Below are positions 12,043-24,287 of a stretch of DNA of 64,000 nucleotides, one piece after another (the stretch's first letter is position 1; every line of letters starts with the position of its first letter). Both the position numbers and the translations under genes were made by a program. Origin of the DNA: Hemicentrotus pulcherrimus (lineage: Eukaryota > Echinodermata > Echinoidea > Camarodonta > Strongylocentrotidae); the NCBI GenBank assembly GCA_003118195.1, contig BEXV01000034.1, forward strand, positions 49,945 to 113,944, read 5' to 3'. The notes below the pieces were generated by a model. That model was not told where the DNA came from. It ran no database searches and saw only the letters and a program-made list of their open reading frames with translations.

Positions 12043-12287
12043 TTTGCTTTCCTCCTACTGCTCCTCCCTTCTTTCTATCTGGCCTGTCAGGTATCCTACA
12101 GCACAGCACACCGGAGAGGAGACCCTCTTGAAAGGAACACTTGTCCAGCATCTCGTACATGAACTCCCTATGGGAGGGGAAGATATCAATACGCCCCTCC
12201 CCCAGGCAGGAGTCGTGCCTCTGTCTTCTCTTGGAACAGTGTCTGCCGATCCCACCCAGGACATCGTGTCCAGGCTCACCTGTGCAA
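12043..12287 (-). CDS. Exon: cysteine module B2
   Basis: The acceptor is ctcaacccag| and the donor caaa|gtaagt. There are 81 full codons, entering in phase 2 and leaving in phase 1. The first full codon is the last Cys of module A2. The exon then reads GHDVLGGIGRHC, DSCLGEGRID, MLDKCSFQEGLLSGVLCC and a basic linker RIPDRPDRKKGGAVGGKQ before the EGF exons. It aligns with B1 over LGGIGxHC, GRID and the GLxxGVxCC end. It differs in the middle: the CC pair of B1 (ASCCLDSHF) is replaced by an aromatic/charged stretch without Cys, three residues longer. The Lys/Arg-rich linker could be a protease-sensitive or glycosaminoglycan-binding hinge, but that is speculation. Confidence 0.87.
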
Positions 12288-12751
12288 CTGGGTTGAGAAA
12301 AGGGTTGCACATATAGATTAATCTTCTGCCAATATTGATGTTTATGTTATCATTTGTTGGCTGTGAATTTCGATATGAAAATCTTAGGGCAGAATATTCC
12401 CAAGCTTTTAAGTTTGGAAAAAAAAGGGGAGAAAAACATATGTAATGACTGGTTATCATTGTGAATAAAGCAATATAAAAGTATGATAGATTAGCTGATC
12501 ATTCCAGAATTTAGGATGTAAAAAATATTATCATTTGAAAAAATCTACCCCCCCCCCAAAAAAAAAAAAAAAAAAAAAATTTTNNNNNNNNNNNNNNNNN
12601 NNNNNNNNNNNNNNNNNNNNNNNNNNNNNNNNNNNNNNNNNNNNNNNNNNNNNNNNNNNNNNNNNNNNNNNNNNNNNNNNNNNNNNNNNNNNNNNNNNNN
12701 NNNNGTATTTATTAAAATTTAAAAAAGTGCTTAATTTCTCCCCCATTTTAC
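12288..12751 (-). other. Short intron between modules A2 and B2, with assembly gap
   Basis: The intron separates the two parts of the A-B unit. It contains a homopolymer run (C then A, 12548-12580) followed by 121 N at 12584-12704, so its true length is unknown. Confidence 0.8.
12584..12704. other. Assembly gap (121 N)
   Basis: A run of N directly after poly-C/poly-A sequence. Frames drawn through it are meaningless. Confidence 0.99.
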
Positions 12752-12980
12752 CTTGTGCAAACACCGTCATTGTTGGCAGCATTGTATGCGTAGCATCCAT
12801 TCATGCTTGTTGCATCCAACCACGATATGTGCTTGAGCGTGTCCACATCCTCATGGTTACACACCCGCCAGCCATGGGCGCACAAGGCCTTCCCCTTCCT
12901 GACGTGACCCTTCCAAGCCCCGCTGCAGGCTGCGATGCTTCGCATGTGATGCAGGCCCTCTATGGTGCCGTCTTTGCAGC
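12752..12980 (-). CDS. Exon: cysteine module A2
   Basis: The acceptor is aaggacatag| and the donor caag|gtaaaa. The exon has 75 full codons, with 2 nt at the start and 2 nt at the end (enters phase 1, leaves phase 2). It starts CKDGTIEGLHHMRSIAACSG and contains AWKGHV, ALCAHGWRVC, NGCYAYNAA and GVCT. All seven A1 cysteines are kept; the last is supplied by the next exon. Identity to A1 is concentrated at Cys, Trp, Gly and the CxAYNAA motif. It is the second copy of module A and lies directly before module B2, repeating the A-B order of A1-B1. A 121-base assembly gap lies in the short intron just downstream. Confidence 0.88.
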
Positions 12981-15003
12981 CTATGTCCTTCTTTATCGCT
13001 ACAAGGTTGGGCAAGGAATTCAGAGAAATAGAAAATGAGCCTCCCACTGACCTGTCAATTGTACACAAAAAATACACTGTCCTACCATTATTTAGTACCA
13101 TATACAATTTACTGTATAGTGCTAATCAATTTAATTCAATTTGAGGATATATAATTGATTCAAAATTCAATTTCATTGAATTCAATGTAAAATCATTGAT
13201 ATCTTTTGCGGGGCTCCAGGACAATTTTTTTGGAATGGGGTCTCGTTTGATCTTTTGGTAGTATATATGCAAGCAACCTGGGTAAAAAATTCAACATTTT
13301 GGGGGTCTATACTTCGATATTGGGCACCTGTTAGTCATAAGCTCCTAAACTAAGTAAAGATGGCATTTATGAGGCATGGATAGAACAGAGAAATGTATTT
13401 TAAATATTTGAATTACATTTCCAGATTTACCAGCTGAACAAACATGACAATTTAAAGAAGTGTGAAAATCATTAAACAAATCTATAATAGGGCACTGATA
13501 TTTAAATCTTCATATATCACTTCATATAATATTTCTCCTTCACAGCACAGAGAATTCAAACCACTTTAAAAGCTCTTTAGTAAAGCTGAATATACTACAT
13601 CAATACATTTTTGTGAAAGGACAAAAGCGCTTTGTCAATAGCTATCAACTTAGATAAACTTTATGAATAAATATGTTTTACAACTTACAAGCGCTGAAAG
13701 TTTACAAGAATATATCACAGAAACACTAAATCAAGAATCTTAATTAATAATCATTCAAGTAAATTAAGTTGAGACTGTTATCAATTAAGGTCCACTAAAA
13801 TAACAACATAGTTACACAGAGAAGTATTCCCCCCATAAAAGTTATATGGAAATAAAGTTTAAAGCTTAGCTTTATATTGCATCAAATTTCAAAAGTATAA
13901 AAAGTGCATGAAAAAAAAATTATCAGAGAAAATATGTCTTATAAAATTGTCTTGTATTGTGTTTATTTTTAAAGATAGTGACTGCAAGAGCAAAAGTGTT
14001 CAAACCAAAGTGAATGTAAATACACTGCTTAAATACATGTGTTCAATTTGTCATAACTATGTGGTTAACACTTCCATCACATCTTCTTATTTTCTTTAAA
14101 TACTCAATAATTAATTAGATGATGGCTGTACTAATGCTGTTACAAGCATGTCTGAATGAAATACTCAAATAAAACATGTTGTCAACACAAACTTGACAAA
14201 AGAATAACAGATTTCCGTCACTTCTTTGTCATCAGAACTCGATGAAGTATTCTCAAAATGTTAACTGATGCTTTCTTAATTCAACAATGCATTCATATGA
14301 AGTGGAGTGTAAATTAAAATTAAATTGAATACACTGGGACATGCTCCTAATGGAGAACGTACCAGTTTAGCTCACAGATATTTTGAGATAAAGTGCATAG
14401 CACCTCCACTGCTATGGGCATCAAACGCAATTAAGGAGCTAATTTTTTTCTCCCTCACTAACCAGAAAACCACAAATATACGCAAAAATGCACTAAGCCT
14501 CTGTCACTCAAGAATAGATTATTTCAGCGATTTACTAAGTACGGTCAACACTCTTTATTCTTTGTTGTGATTACAGAAAATATTACTTTTTGTTTATCAC
14601 AAATAATTCTTCTCTCTTTAATGCTTTCTGTCTTAATCCAATTTGTCTTTACACAAATCTCAGGTAATTTCTTTTTTTCACCTAGGTTAGTACAATGTGG
14701 CTACTACAATACTTTCAGCAATTTAAAAATATTTTTTGTAAAGGCTATTTAGGTTTATCATTTTCCTCCTAATTCTTTTTTTTTCTATTAATATTATGAA
14801 TTACTAACATCACAACATTATAAAACATCATCACCATCAACATAATCACCATTACCAACACCAGCACCAAAATCGTCACCATCATCATCACTATCACTAC
14901 ATCATCAATCATCATATCATGATCATCATCACCACCACCATCATCATTATAATCATAATCATCATCATAATCCTCCTCCTTCTCATCATTATCATCATCA
15001 TCG

Positions 15004-15055
<52 letters not shown>

Positions 15056-15330
15056 AATCCTGCTCCTCCACCTCCTCCTCATTATCAATCCTTATCATCA
15101 CCATCACCATCATCATCTTCATCGTCTTTCTCACCATCATTAGAATCATTTAAACATTATCATCATCGTCATCACTATCATAACAACCAACATCATCAAC
15201 ATCATGAGTATTATCATCATCATCATAATTATCATCACTATATCACAATCGCTATCACTATCATCATCATCATCACCACCACCACAACCATCTTCCTTCT
15301 CCACCTCCTCATCAAAAAATCATACCATAC
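12981..15330 (-). other. Intron between Ig exon 2 and module A2
   Basis: AT-rich intron. It includes the ATC/GAT microsatellite at 14813-15300, which ends about 30 nt from the donor of the Ig exon. No coding signal is seen. Confidence 0.8.
14813..15300 (+). repeat. ATC/CAT trinucleotide microsatellite
   Basis: Long tract of atcatcatc with interruptions (cacc, ataatc, ctcctcc), purest at about 15000-15055. It translates to poly-Asp, poly-His or poly-Ile in different frames, none of them plausible coding sequence. It abuts the donor side of the Ig exon at 15331-15444. Confidence 0.95.
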
Positions 15331-15444
15331 CTTTTTCTGAGACTTTCACCCTGACGTCTTCTTTAGCATATCCCACGGTATTGGAGGCGATACAGGAGTA
15401 CACGGCGCTATCCGACAGCAACGTCTTGTGAATGACTAGCATAT
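15331..15444 (-). CDS. Exon: second half of Ig domain (I-set-like)
   Basis: The acceptor is catcaacacag| after a pyrimidine-rich stretch and the donor is aaag|gtatgg. The exon has 37 full codons, phase 1 in and phase 1 out. It supplies the E-F-G strands of the Ig fold: MLVIHKTLLSDSAVYSCIAS carries the D-x-A-x-Y-x-C motif with the second disulfide Cys at residue 17, then NTVGYAKEDVRVKV. Joined to the 21369-21539 exon it makes one complete Ig domain, with 49 residues between the two Cys. An upstream acceptor (ttctctag|, ending near 15490) would lengthen the exon but puts it in phase 2, which does not fit the preceding exon. The donor lies about 30 nt from a long ATC microsatellite. Confidence 0.88.
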
Positions 15445-16234
15445 CTGTGTTGATGGGATGGGAAATATAAACAGGATGAGAACCGTTACTAGAGAAGGAA
15501 AGATACAATTTCCCATATTCATGTAAAGGATTCAGCACTCAATAATTTCCATCTTTCTCGATACTTCAGGGGTGTCAAGAAGTAGGAGGGGTGAATCCTC
15601 ATCATCATCGTTGTCAGCACATTTTGTGATTGTAATATTGTTAAATCATTTGTCTAGTACATATAATGAGTAAAATTATGTATATATACCGGTAATGTAT
15701 ATCACATAATCATGTGATATCCATTGGTTATTTTTTCTCTATCTTTAATACAAATACAATGTACTAGTAATTACTTGAGCCTTTCCATTAAATGTAAGCA
15801 GAATAATTTTCCATGTTTGAATGTACATTGGAACAATAAATGAATGATTTAATAAATGAAATTAATTCACCTTAGTAAAAAAAGATTTTGCAATCATACA
15901 AGACTGTCTTTAAGAAGTGACATTTAAGTATGAGAATAAAATTGACAAAATTAAATCTAGAATAGCATTTTTATGGCAATTTCCCCTGCAACAATCACCT
16001 CTGGATATCTTAATTAGTTTAAATGAGGAACATGTCATTAAAAATATATCTATTAATCTGGCAATTTGGAAAGGATTTCTTTTGCAATCACAGTGAAACA
16101 GATAATCTTTCCTAAGAGCTGGCATATCACTAAGAGGGAATATGAACTAGGTGAAGTGTAGCTAAGCATGTACATGTGATTCCATCTGCCTTAATTTATC
16201 CCCTGAGTTCAGCGCTCTCTAGGGGAAGGGAGTG

Positions 16235-16790
16235 TCCCTTTCCTCCTTAAAAGTTACCCTTGACATTAAGGGTGGCACATGGGGCTGTGGGAGAGGGGAA
16301 TGGGTGAGAGTAGAGAAGGGGGATGTGGAGAAGGGGTTGTGAAGGAGAGGTTGAGAGTGAGGGGGATGGAAACGAGAGTGGGGGATGTATCCCTTTCCTC
16401 CTTCAAAGTTACCCTAGATGTTAAGGGTGGCACATGGGGCTGTGGGGGAGGGGAATGGGTGAGAGTAGAGAAGGGGGATGTGGAGAAGGGGTTGTGAAGG
16501 AGGGGTAGAGAATGAGGGGATGGAAAAGAGAGTGGGGGATGTATCCCTTTCCTCCTTCAAAGTTACCCTTAACATTAAGGGTGGAGCATAGGTCTGCAGG
16601 GAGGGAAGGGGAGTAAGGAGGGGTAAAAGCAGGAGATGGGTGTATCCTGTCCTCTTTTAAAGTTACCCATAATTTCATAGGTAGTGTAAGGGAGCTGTGG
16701 GGAATGGTGGAGGGGTGGAGGAGTAGGAGGGGTGGTGGAAAAAGGGACCATGAAAGAGGAGGTAATGCGGAAGGTAATGGCAAGAGAGGA
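16235..16790 (+). repeat. G-rich minisatellite, about 155-nt unit, four copies
   Basis: The start motif tccctttcctcctt...aaagttaccct recurs at 16235, 16390, 16544 and, more diverged, 16645. Spacing is 155, 154 and 101 nt; the last interval reflects a shortened unit. Each unit continues with ttaagggtggcacatggggc and a long gggag/gggatg tract. Confidence 0.9.
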
Positions 16791-16804
16791 GGTAGTACCT
16801 AAAT

Positions 16805-16965
16805 TAGTACTTATTCATGCTAATTCCTTGAAATGCTAGTGCGCCGCTGCAGTGGCTACCTTGCTAAAGCCAGGGTAATAATGGGGGCAGTGCCAGGAGC
16901 GTCACGATGTGACAGACATGTGCACTAAATAAGAAGCCACCATTATTATTATAATTATTATCAAC
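16805..16965 (+). repeat. Possible tail part of the SINE-like repeat
   Basis: The sequence ggctaccttgctaaagccag, then gggtaataatgggggcagtg, then tgtgcactaaataagaagcc and a (att)n tail, resembles the 3' part of interspersed repeats common in echinoderm-type genomes. The match is from memory. Confidence 0.4.
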
Positions 16966-18051
16966 CTTAATTCCAGTGAAAAATGTCCCATATGTCATAA
17001 CATTTTATAGATTTATTTCAAATTTTCTTTCCATTTGAAAACAGATCAGAGTCCAGACCATCTATCTTTAGTGGCTTTTTAAAGATGAAAGATCATGGAA
17101 ATACAGGTGCAAACAATACCCAATGACCTCTCTATGCTTAGTGAACTTTACTCACAGCAAACATATTCAGTACAAAGTGGCATCGAAGTCCATTCCTATT
17201 GCCATTGAATTCATAGAATATATTTGTTTTGGGAAAATTTGAGTGTTAGCTACAACACTGAATTTTAAGGCATTATTTTTCAAAAACTTCCCCCCAAAAG
17301 GGTTGTTATTCAACAAAATGAGATCAAGAAGTTAGAAAATAGTTCATGTAAATATTAATCCATACTCAAACGCCACAACAGCTTGCGTAAATGTTGTTTT
17401 ATTTCTATTCAAGTATTAGAATGGAGTGTTTTTCAGCATTTTTCTTTCTTTCTCTTTGGAATGAACAATGGTTATATGGCTGGGAAAAGTTATATGTTTG
17501 ATCCTTGCCAATATTTGAAGATTATTGAAGTATGCTTGTGTAGTGCTAAAGATCAAAGTGTCGGCTTCTCATAAAAGCTGGAAGCAATTTGCCGATATTT
17601 GGCTCACAAGAAAAGAATCAAGTTATCTGCATAGATTTAGATTCAGCAATTAATTTGCACAGGACATCCTGAAAAAGGAGGAGTTGAAATTTAATTTGAT
17701 TTTTGTCTTTTGTTTAATTCCTGCATTTGCATCATAATGAGTTACAGACAAAGCTACTCATCATTTGTGTTTCCGGGGATGGTTTCTAAACCCATTTGAC
17801 ATTTCAAGTCTGCCTGTTTGTCTATCTACATATGTGCATTTGTCTGTCTCTTTAATCTTACCCTCTCTCCACCCCTCCCTCCCCTCTTTTCCCCTCAACC
17901 CCCTTCATTCCCCCTCTCCATCTTTTCTTGGTCCAATGCTATCCCATAAGTATTTCACATGTGCATCACAAAATTTAGACATCAATATTTTCATAATAAT
18001 TAGCCTCAATTTAGCTCTGTAACCCACTTCTAAAGACACTCAAGGAATTCT

Positions 18052-18180
18052 AACATACCAGGTACTCATTTACTACACCTGGGTGGAGAGAGGCAAATAT
18101 TATTCAAAAGCCTTGCCAAAAGACATGCATGCGTTTGAACCCATGACACTCACATATCTAATCAAGGTTTTAATCCAAGC
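18052..18180 (-). repeat. SINE-like interspersed repeat, reverse copy
   Basis: On the minus strand it reads gggttcaaacgcatgc, cttttggcaaggc, atttgcctctctccaccc, aggtgtagtaaatgagtacc. The order of the ggcaag, tttgcc and cccaggtgtag words matches the element at 4198-4325, so both belong to one family. Confidence 0.6.
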
Positions 18181-18309
18181 AACTATGATAATTAATTTGT
18201 TAGATTGCATAATAATAATATTGGATATTTAGAGGAGCTTCATAACAAAAAGTTCCACAGTGCTTACAAAATTGAAGATTTGTTTTCATTCCTTTCTTTT
18301 TATCCCATA

Positions 18310-18360
18310 TTGTCTCTCTCCCCTCTCTCTCTCTCTCTCTCTCTCTATCTGTCTTTCTTT
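18310..18360 (+). repeat. TC microsatellite
   Basis: (TC)n tract about 40 nt long within pyrimidine-rich sequence; no coding role. Confidence 0.85.
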
Positions 18361-21255
18361 CCATATCATTCTCATCATACCCCTCCCTCCTCATATACAT
18401 GTAAGTTGGCTATACCCCTCTCACTCAACTTTGTCAACTTTGTCAATTAGGCACAATCGATCCCCTCTGCTGGGATACATTTCATTATCAGTGCCTTCCA
18501 AAAACAAGCACATTTAGGAAGGAATGAATGCAATTTTCTGTCTTCCTGTACACTTGATAAAAACACCTTTTTCTACTGGTAATTCACAAATACTGCCTGA
18601 CAGCAATTCAAGGATTTTAATCTCTGAGTTTACGCTCTTTACCAAAAACACTTCGCTTTGCATCATTTTGAGTGGCTGTCTCATGAAATCACAAAAGGGG
18701 TCATGTAGTGCTAAAATTACCAAAATGAATTTTAAAAGGAAAATATCAAATAATAAGAGAAAAGTTTAGTGTTAATTTGAATCAGTGATTCTGAAACCAG
18801 TCAACATTTTATTGTTTGAGCAAAACAGTTGGAAGGGTCTTCAAAACTTTTCATTAAAAAATCCTACATCTTATTCATGAACAAAAAGACAATTGAAATT
18901 TGTTCCCATACTTCCTAACATGGTGCAGACAGCAGTCTGTCTCTGCATCCCCTGACGGGAGGATAAATAGGACGTTGGAAGCGGAATCCAGGGCATGCAT
19001 CACTAAAGCGATAGCTATAAAATACCTACAAATTAGAATCTAAATGTCTAGATAAGAATTGCAGATGACTTGATGAGCGCTTTTAGTTTGTTGGATTTAT
19101 TCCAATTCTGATGTGTTGTGAAATGGAATGCCAAGAGAAATTTCCATAAATCAGGACTAATGGAAGTCTCAAAGAGTACAAAATATAAGATTACCTGAAG
19201 ATATATTCAAATGTATGGTCATCAACTTAATCTTTTTTAACAACCACTTTAAAGATTTTTTAATTATTTCCATATTTCTGCTTTTGGTATTAGCATCTAT
19301 TTGAAAATATTCTCACATTACTACAGGTATTTAAGAATTACTATTGAAAATTCAGGAAATTACTAAGTAACACTAGCAAAACAAGTCCTTCTCTTTGTTT
19401 TGACAATCAAAATTGGAAAGAGGGAGATGACATTTGAAACAAAACTAATTTCTCAATTTGTTTGTTGCATCAAATCGCATAAATGGGTTAAAGTGCCTAG
19501 AGTATGCGTCGCTTCTGGTATATTTATTTATTCCCAAATCTCTCCGTCTTTGACGTCTTAATTTCCGAGGTCTGAGTTTTCTTGGATGGAGCAGATATGT
19601 TATAGTACCCGAGAGACCAGAAAATCATACCATGCAGTTAGTAAGCGTGCAAAGCACAAACAATGGTATTTCCGTTCAGAGTTTCCAATGCAGATGCAGA
19701 AATGGATAAAAAAAAATTGTCACAAAATTGATTCAGGATAGTGTTTGATGTAACTTAAGTCAGTAATGCTTACTGTAATGCCAATTTTCATTATTAAACC
19801 AAGAAGTTATGATTAAACTAGTGTAATTCACTTTCATACTAATTGTTAAAAAGTGAATTACCAGTACAAACTTCAATCTGCCAGTCATAGAAGCCTTAGA
19901 CTTTAATGTCCTGAATTTAAGATAACAATAATATTTTTGATAACTGTACTGGATGATCAAGTACAATTCTTTCGTTTATTTATATTTTCATTCTGGTTAA
20001 GAATTATTTACTCATTGATCGCTTTTATTATCATTTAGGATAAGAGATTGAAAAAAAAATACTTTTCTCTCTAATCTATCTTCGTTCTTTGAAGGCTGAC
20101 TGAAATCAATTTGCAGTCAATAAAAATCATCTAATAAATAAATAATGACAAGAGTGGACATGGCAGTAAACAAAACAGAAGAAAATGGGAAAACAGTTGA
20201 ACAAAAAATTGACAAAAATACATGTCCCCCAAGAAGCCTTACGGACAAGTTATATGTCTCAAAAGAGCCATAAAGAATAAACTGTTTTTAAAACTTGGTC
20301 CAGTGGTTTTGAAGGAGGTATTCTCGTTTTTCAAGAAACCATGAATTAAGGCTCTCTGACATATCAAACTTTTGCTGTCTAGGAGGAATTACAGATGACT
20401 GGAAACCAAAAATGTTGACCAAGAGTGGTGTAATATTTTGACAGTTACATAAATCAAAGTTGTTTGTGACACCATCATTCAACATTAACATCTCTATTTG
20501 AAGTCAAAGGCAAGTTTCAACATGGAACGACATTACATACATTATTTACACCAGGAAAAACATCTTTATCCTTATTGTACACTTTATGCAAGATTAATGC
20601 TGATTCTTTTAATTATGCTCATACAATATGAAAAAATAACTGGGGAAAAATAAAAATTTAACTTAAAGCTTTGAAATGTACTGACAATACTATAATTCAA
20701 CAGAGGCTGAAGAAAGATTTCAGTTATCATGCTTGCAATCTACAGCTGGAAGAAAGAATCTGAATTATACTTGGAAAATGTTTATGGCATTTTCAATCTT
20801 CAAACTCTATGACAATTTTTAATTTCATGTCTCATTTTTTTTTTAAAAGAAAGAAAGTTGCTCAGTAAATTTCCCTGATTAGTTACTAATGGTAGGCTAG
20901 TGGAATTGGGAGATGCCCTTGACCAAGCAAAGAAACTCAGATTTTGCTAAGAAGGCATCATGAAGATGCTATTGATAAGGTTAAACTATTTCATTTGATT
21001 GGAGTGGATATAAACTAAAAGGAATTTTTTCTACCTCTTGGCCTAGCCTTGCTTAGTATCCTGTTGCAATAGTCTTTATATTTCAGGACACCATACTCAT
21101 AGATCCTTTGATCTGTGAATATTTTGAAAAATGTGTACTTTGACAACAAGAGCATATTTAAAGGCTAAAATGTTTTAAATATTTTTTAATGAAAAAAGGT
21201 GAGAGAATTTATTCTAACTTAATGGGGAACAGTGCATCTATATATCATTTGCTTG

Positions 21256-21312
21256 GAGCTAGAAGGACATTAACTAATTTACTATAACACAGAGTTAACG
21301 CCCTTCTGGCTC
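21256..21312 (+). repeat. Hairpin-family copy H1 (57 nt)
   Basis: Left arm gagctagaaggacattaact, right arm agttaacgcccttctggctc; the loop contains actataacac. The outer flanks (tatatcattt / aagatgata) also pair. Clear member of the family described in the findings. Confidence 0.8.
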
Positions 21313-21368
21313 TCAAAAGATGATATAATCATATCAGAGGCATACTGCAAAAAGAGCAACCTAGCTAC

Positions 21369-21539
21369 CTTGTGTGATGATGATCCTTCCATAGGTATCT
21401 TGTAGGAGAAAGTCACCGTTCTTGAGCCATTTAATCCTAGGAGGGGGATTCCCCGATGCAGGGCAGTGCAGTGTGATGTTGTGGCCCAAACTCACTGGTA
21501 ACTCTGCTGGAAACCGCTTTTGGATGGCAGGTGGAATTT
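21369..21539 (-). CDS. Exon: first half of Ig domain (I-set-like)
   Basis: The acceptor is atgatacag| and the donor caag|gtagct, a somewhat weak donor. The exon has 56 full codons, phase 1 at both ends. The translation shows the classic N-terminal half of an I-set Ig domain: a Pro-rich entry IPPAIQKRFPAE, then VSLGHNITLHC (B-strand Cys at residue 25), ASGNPPPRIKWLKNG (C-strand Trp at residue 37) and a D-E strand start ending GRIIITQ. The second canonical Cys is absent here and is supplied by the next exon at 15331-15444. Splitting an Ig domain by a phase-1 intron in this way is common in animal Ig-superfamily genes. Confidence 0.9.
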
Positions 21540-22304
21540 CTGTATCATTTATAAAGAAAAAATAAACAATATTATGAATATATCCTTTCTAAAATGTGTG
21601 AGATAGGAGTACAACCTATGAGCCCTTCTACAAAGTCAAGAAATGTTGGAAAACAGATTTGATTGTTCATAAAGTGAGTGGCATATACAGAAGAAGAAAA
21701 AAAAAGGGGGGGGGGGCATCATCCCCAAATGGGGCAGACAAAATAGTTTAGTGCGCTGTACTCTCATTGCAACTTGTGTTTTTTCCTACCTGAGCTTTCA
21801 ATCAAACAATGGGTGGGGTTGTACACTGCCATGAATGCATGATACAACACTGACAAAATTTGTAAATGGATATATTTAATACATATAATGATAAATCTAA
21901 AAAGATGCTTTGATATAAATGTGTAATCAAGGCCTAAAGATTGACAGTCACAAAGTTTGATTACAAAATTTAACCAATTAAAATTCAGCTTCGTAAGAAT
22001 TACAAAGCTCTTTTTTTTTCTTCAAACGGGAAACCACTGGACATAATGTGACCACATTCATCAACACATCAGGAAGGACAGTCTCCAATCGTTATAAACA
22101 TACTTGAAGATGGCTCAAGAAAAGGAAAGGATAAAGCCAAACGACCTTAGAATTACTCAGCAACACGTAAATGTTTGAGTTTTGTGATTAATGTTGTAAT
22201 GTATAGCAACACTTTAGCCAAAGGTCGCTTAAAACACATGTCATCCACCGGGGACACCAGCAATCTTTAAATCCAGGTGCGAGGGAAGGTATGAGAGATC
22301 AGGA

Positions 22305-22490
22305 AGGTTCACACAACGCTACGCTCCGTTAACTTGAAGTTAAGGTCGTGGTTACAGACTTTGAAATTATCTTGTAGTAAGGGACAGTGTGGATGCACTT
22401 TTTGAGTTAACTTAAAGTTACCAACCACGGCAGATCTTAAGGTTTGCGCAACAACTATGAGCAGCCGTAGCAGCGTTACGTGCCAAGGTA
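22305..22490. repeat. Imperfect inverted-repeat element
   Basis: gttaacttgaagttaagg near 22328 and gttaacttaaagttacc near 22405 are both self-palindromic. The outer sequences acaacgctacgctcc and gtagcagcgttacg are inverted relatives. It may be a decayed MITE. The frame through it has no protein features. Confidence 0.4.
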
Positions 22491-24230
22491 GCACCGGCTT
22501 GGCGCTAAAATTAATGCTTTCCCCAGTTTGCAGTTAATTTTGGGTCTCTTGTGAACTCTTGTTGCAGTTGGGGGATCATTGATTATAACTTTAATATTTC
22601 ACAAAATTAAAGTTTTTGGAGTACGAATCCGATACCGGTGCAGTGTCAACATAGCTATTATTTAAATACCCTCTGGAGTGTTTTCTTTTTCTTTTCTGCT
22701 GGTCTTTCATCAAACAACTAGCCTTCTTTCTTCCCCTCCTTAAGGAGCATTCAATTAATAGAACAATGCCATACAGCATTGGTCCTGCCCCCTCCCTCCT
22801 GTTGCCCGCCCCCCTCCCCCTCAGACCAAGGGGTTAGTTCCTATGCTCAGTTACTCCTTACACAGGCAAAGCTACATCCTCTACATTTTGATTGATTTGA
22901 TTTGATTTAAAAGTAAAAAACCCATCCGGATAGTCCATGAAAGTTGTGAAGCTTATTTCCTAAGGGGTTCTCAGTATAGCAAACTCGTTCTTGTGAAATA
23001 TTCAAGACATTTACTTTTTTTATCTATTTAATAATGGGGATGTTTTTTTTTTGTTATTAGGGATTTGCTATAAAAGAAAATAAACTAACAATCAACAAAT
23101 ATCAATTTTTATATCAAGAGGTGAAAATGCTCAAGAAAAAACTTTAAAACTATTGATCTAAGAACATCATTGAAGATCACATTTTCCCCTTCCTGCAGTT
23201 GGTGTCGATGAACTTTACTTAAACCACCTAGCTCAAGCAACATAAGACGATTGCCGGATATTGAGTCTGCTCGTCCCCTTTACAAACCTGCAGTGAGCTA
23301 AAGATACTTGCACCCACCATTGCTAACCTATTACCAAAGTAAATGTCATGCCGTATAAAATTGTACACCCATGCATGAAACATATCTACTCTTACATATT
23401 GCGATCACTGGCCTTTCATATTAACGCGGTATTTACATTTCTTTACTGGATTTTCTCATACTAGTTTGTCAAAATAAAGTTTTGAACTTGCAAATTAAAC
23501 TGACAATTTTTTAAAGACCCAAAAGGTTCTCAATTTGTTATATTTGCAGACATAGCAAAAAGGTCCAACTTTGTACCAATTTTGAATATGCCATCACAAA
23601 TTTTGATTAAAGGAGAAGGGTCATCGATCACCCCCCCCCCCTCTCTCTACCAACCCAATTGAGAAGATCATGCCCTTTTTTCATCAGAACAAATGAGGCT
23701 CTGGGTACCCTGAATTAACCTTTACACAGGAATCTTGTGATAGAAACCTATTCATTTAGTAAGTATCTTTTGTTTATCCGACTAGCTTCAATGTGAAAGG
23801 TTAACAAAATGTCATATTTTGACTGGGACTTGTGGATGAGTGCATCCTACCAACAAGAGATGGTTTCTGCACCTCTGTACTGTAGAGGATCAGGCTTCAG
23901 TTATAAGTCTGCACTCTTACAAGGCATTAGAAGCTTAAATACTAAGGTTAATGTTTTAGCTGAGCTGACAGTCTTCCGTTAGAATGGGTTAGCATTATTT
24001 CATATTTTGATTGAGACTCGAGGATGGCAGCATCCCATAATCAGGAGAAGATGACTCCAGCTAACCCACAGAGCAACGGAGAGGAGGAGGACGACCTGAC
24101 AGCATACTGATACCGATTCTACCACCCTACTTGACTTTTGCAACCAGATACACCGCACTCTCTCCTGCCCTCTCGAGCACAAGAAACCTACACCACAATG
24201 ACAGTTTATTTTCATTATATCATCTATTGA

Positions 24231-24287
24231 GAGCAAGAAGGATGCCAACTCTCTGTAAATTGATATGAACTAATGCCCTTCTGGCTC
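24231..24287 (+). repeat. Hairpin-family copy H2
   Basis: Left arm gagcaagaaggatgccaact, right arm actaatgcccttctggctc. The outer flanks tatcatctattga and tgcagatcatatg also pair, as in other copies. Confidence 0.7.

Larger units (their letters stand above)
15445..21368 (-). other. Intron splitting the Ig domain
   Basis: A 5.9-kb intron holding a G-rich minisatellite (16235-16790), pieces of a SINE-like repeat (16805-16965 and 18052-18180) and a TC tract at 18310-18360. The long stretch 18500-21240 shows nothing recognisable. Confidence 0.8.

Noticed and set aside
14769..15149. Open frame encoding a poly-Asp acidic protein (and poly-His/Ile in other frames)
   Set aside because: Entirely produced by the ATC microsatellite; no complex sequence, splice context or domain.
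15445..15538. Upstream extension of the second Ig exon (frame continues to about 15538)
   Set aside because: The possible acceptor at ctctag gives phase 2, which cannot join the phase-1 donor at 21369; the cacag acceptor at 15445 fits both phase and Ig fold length.
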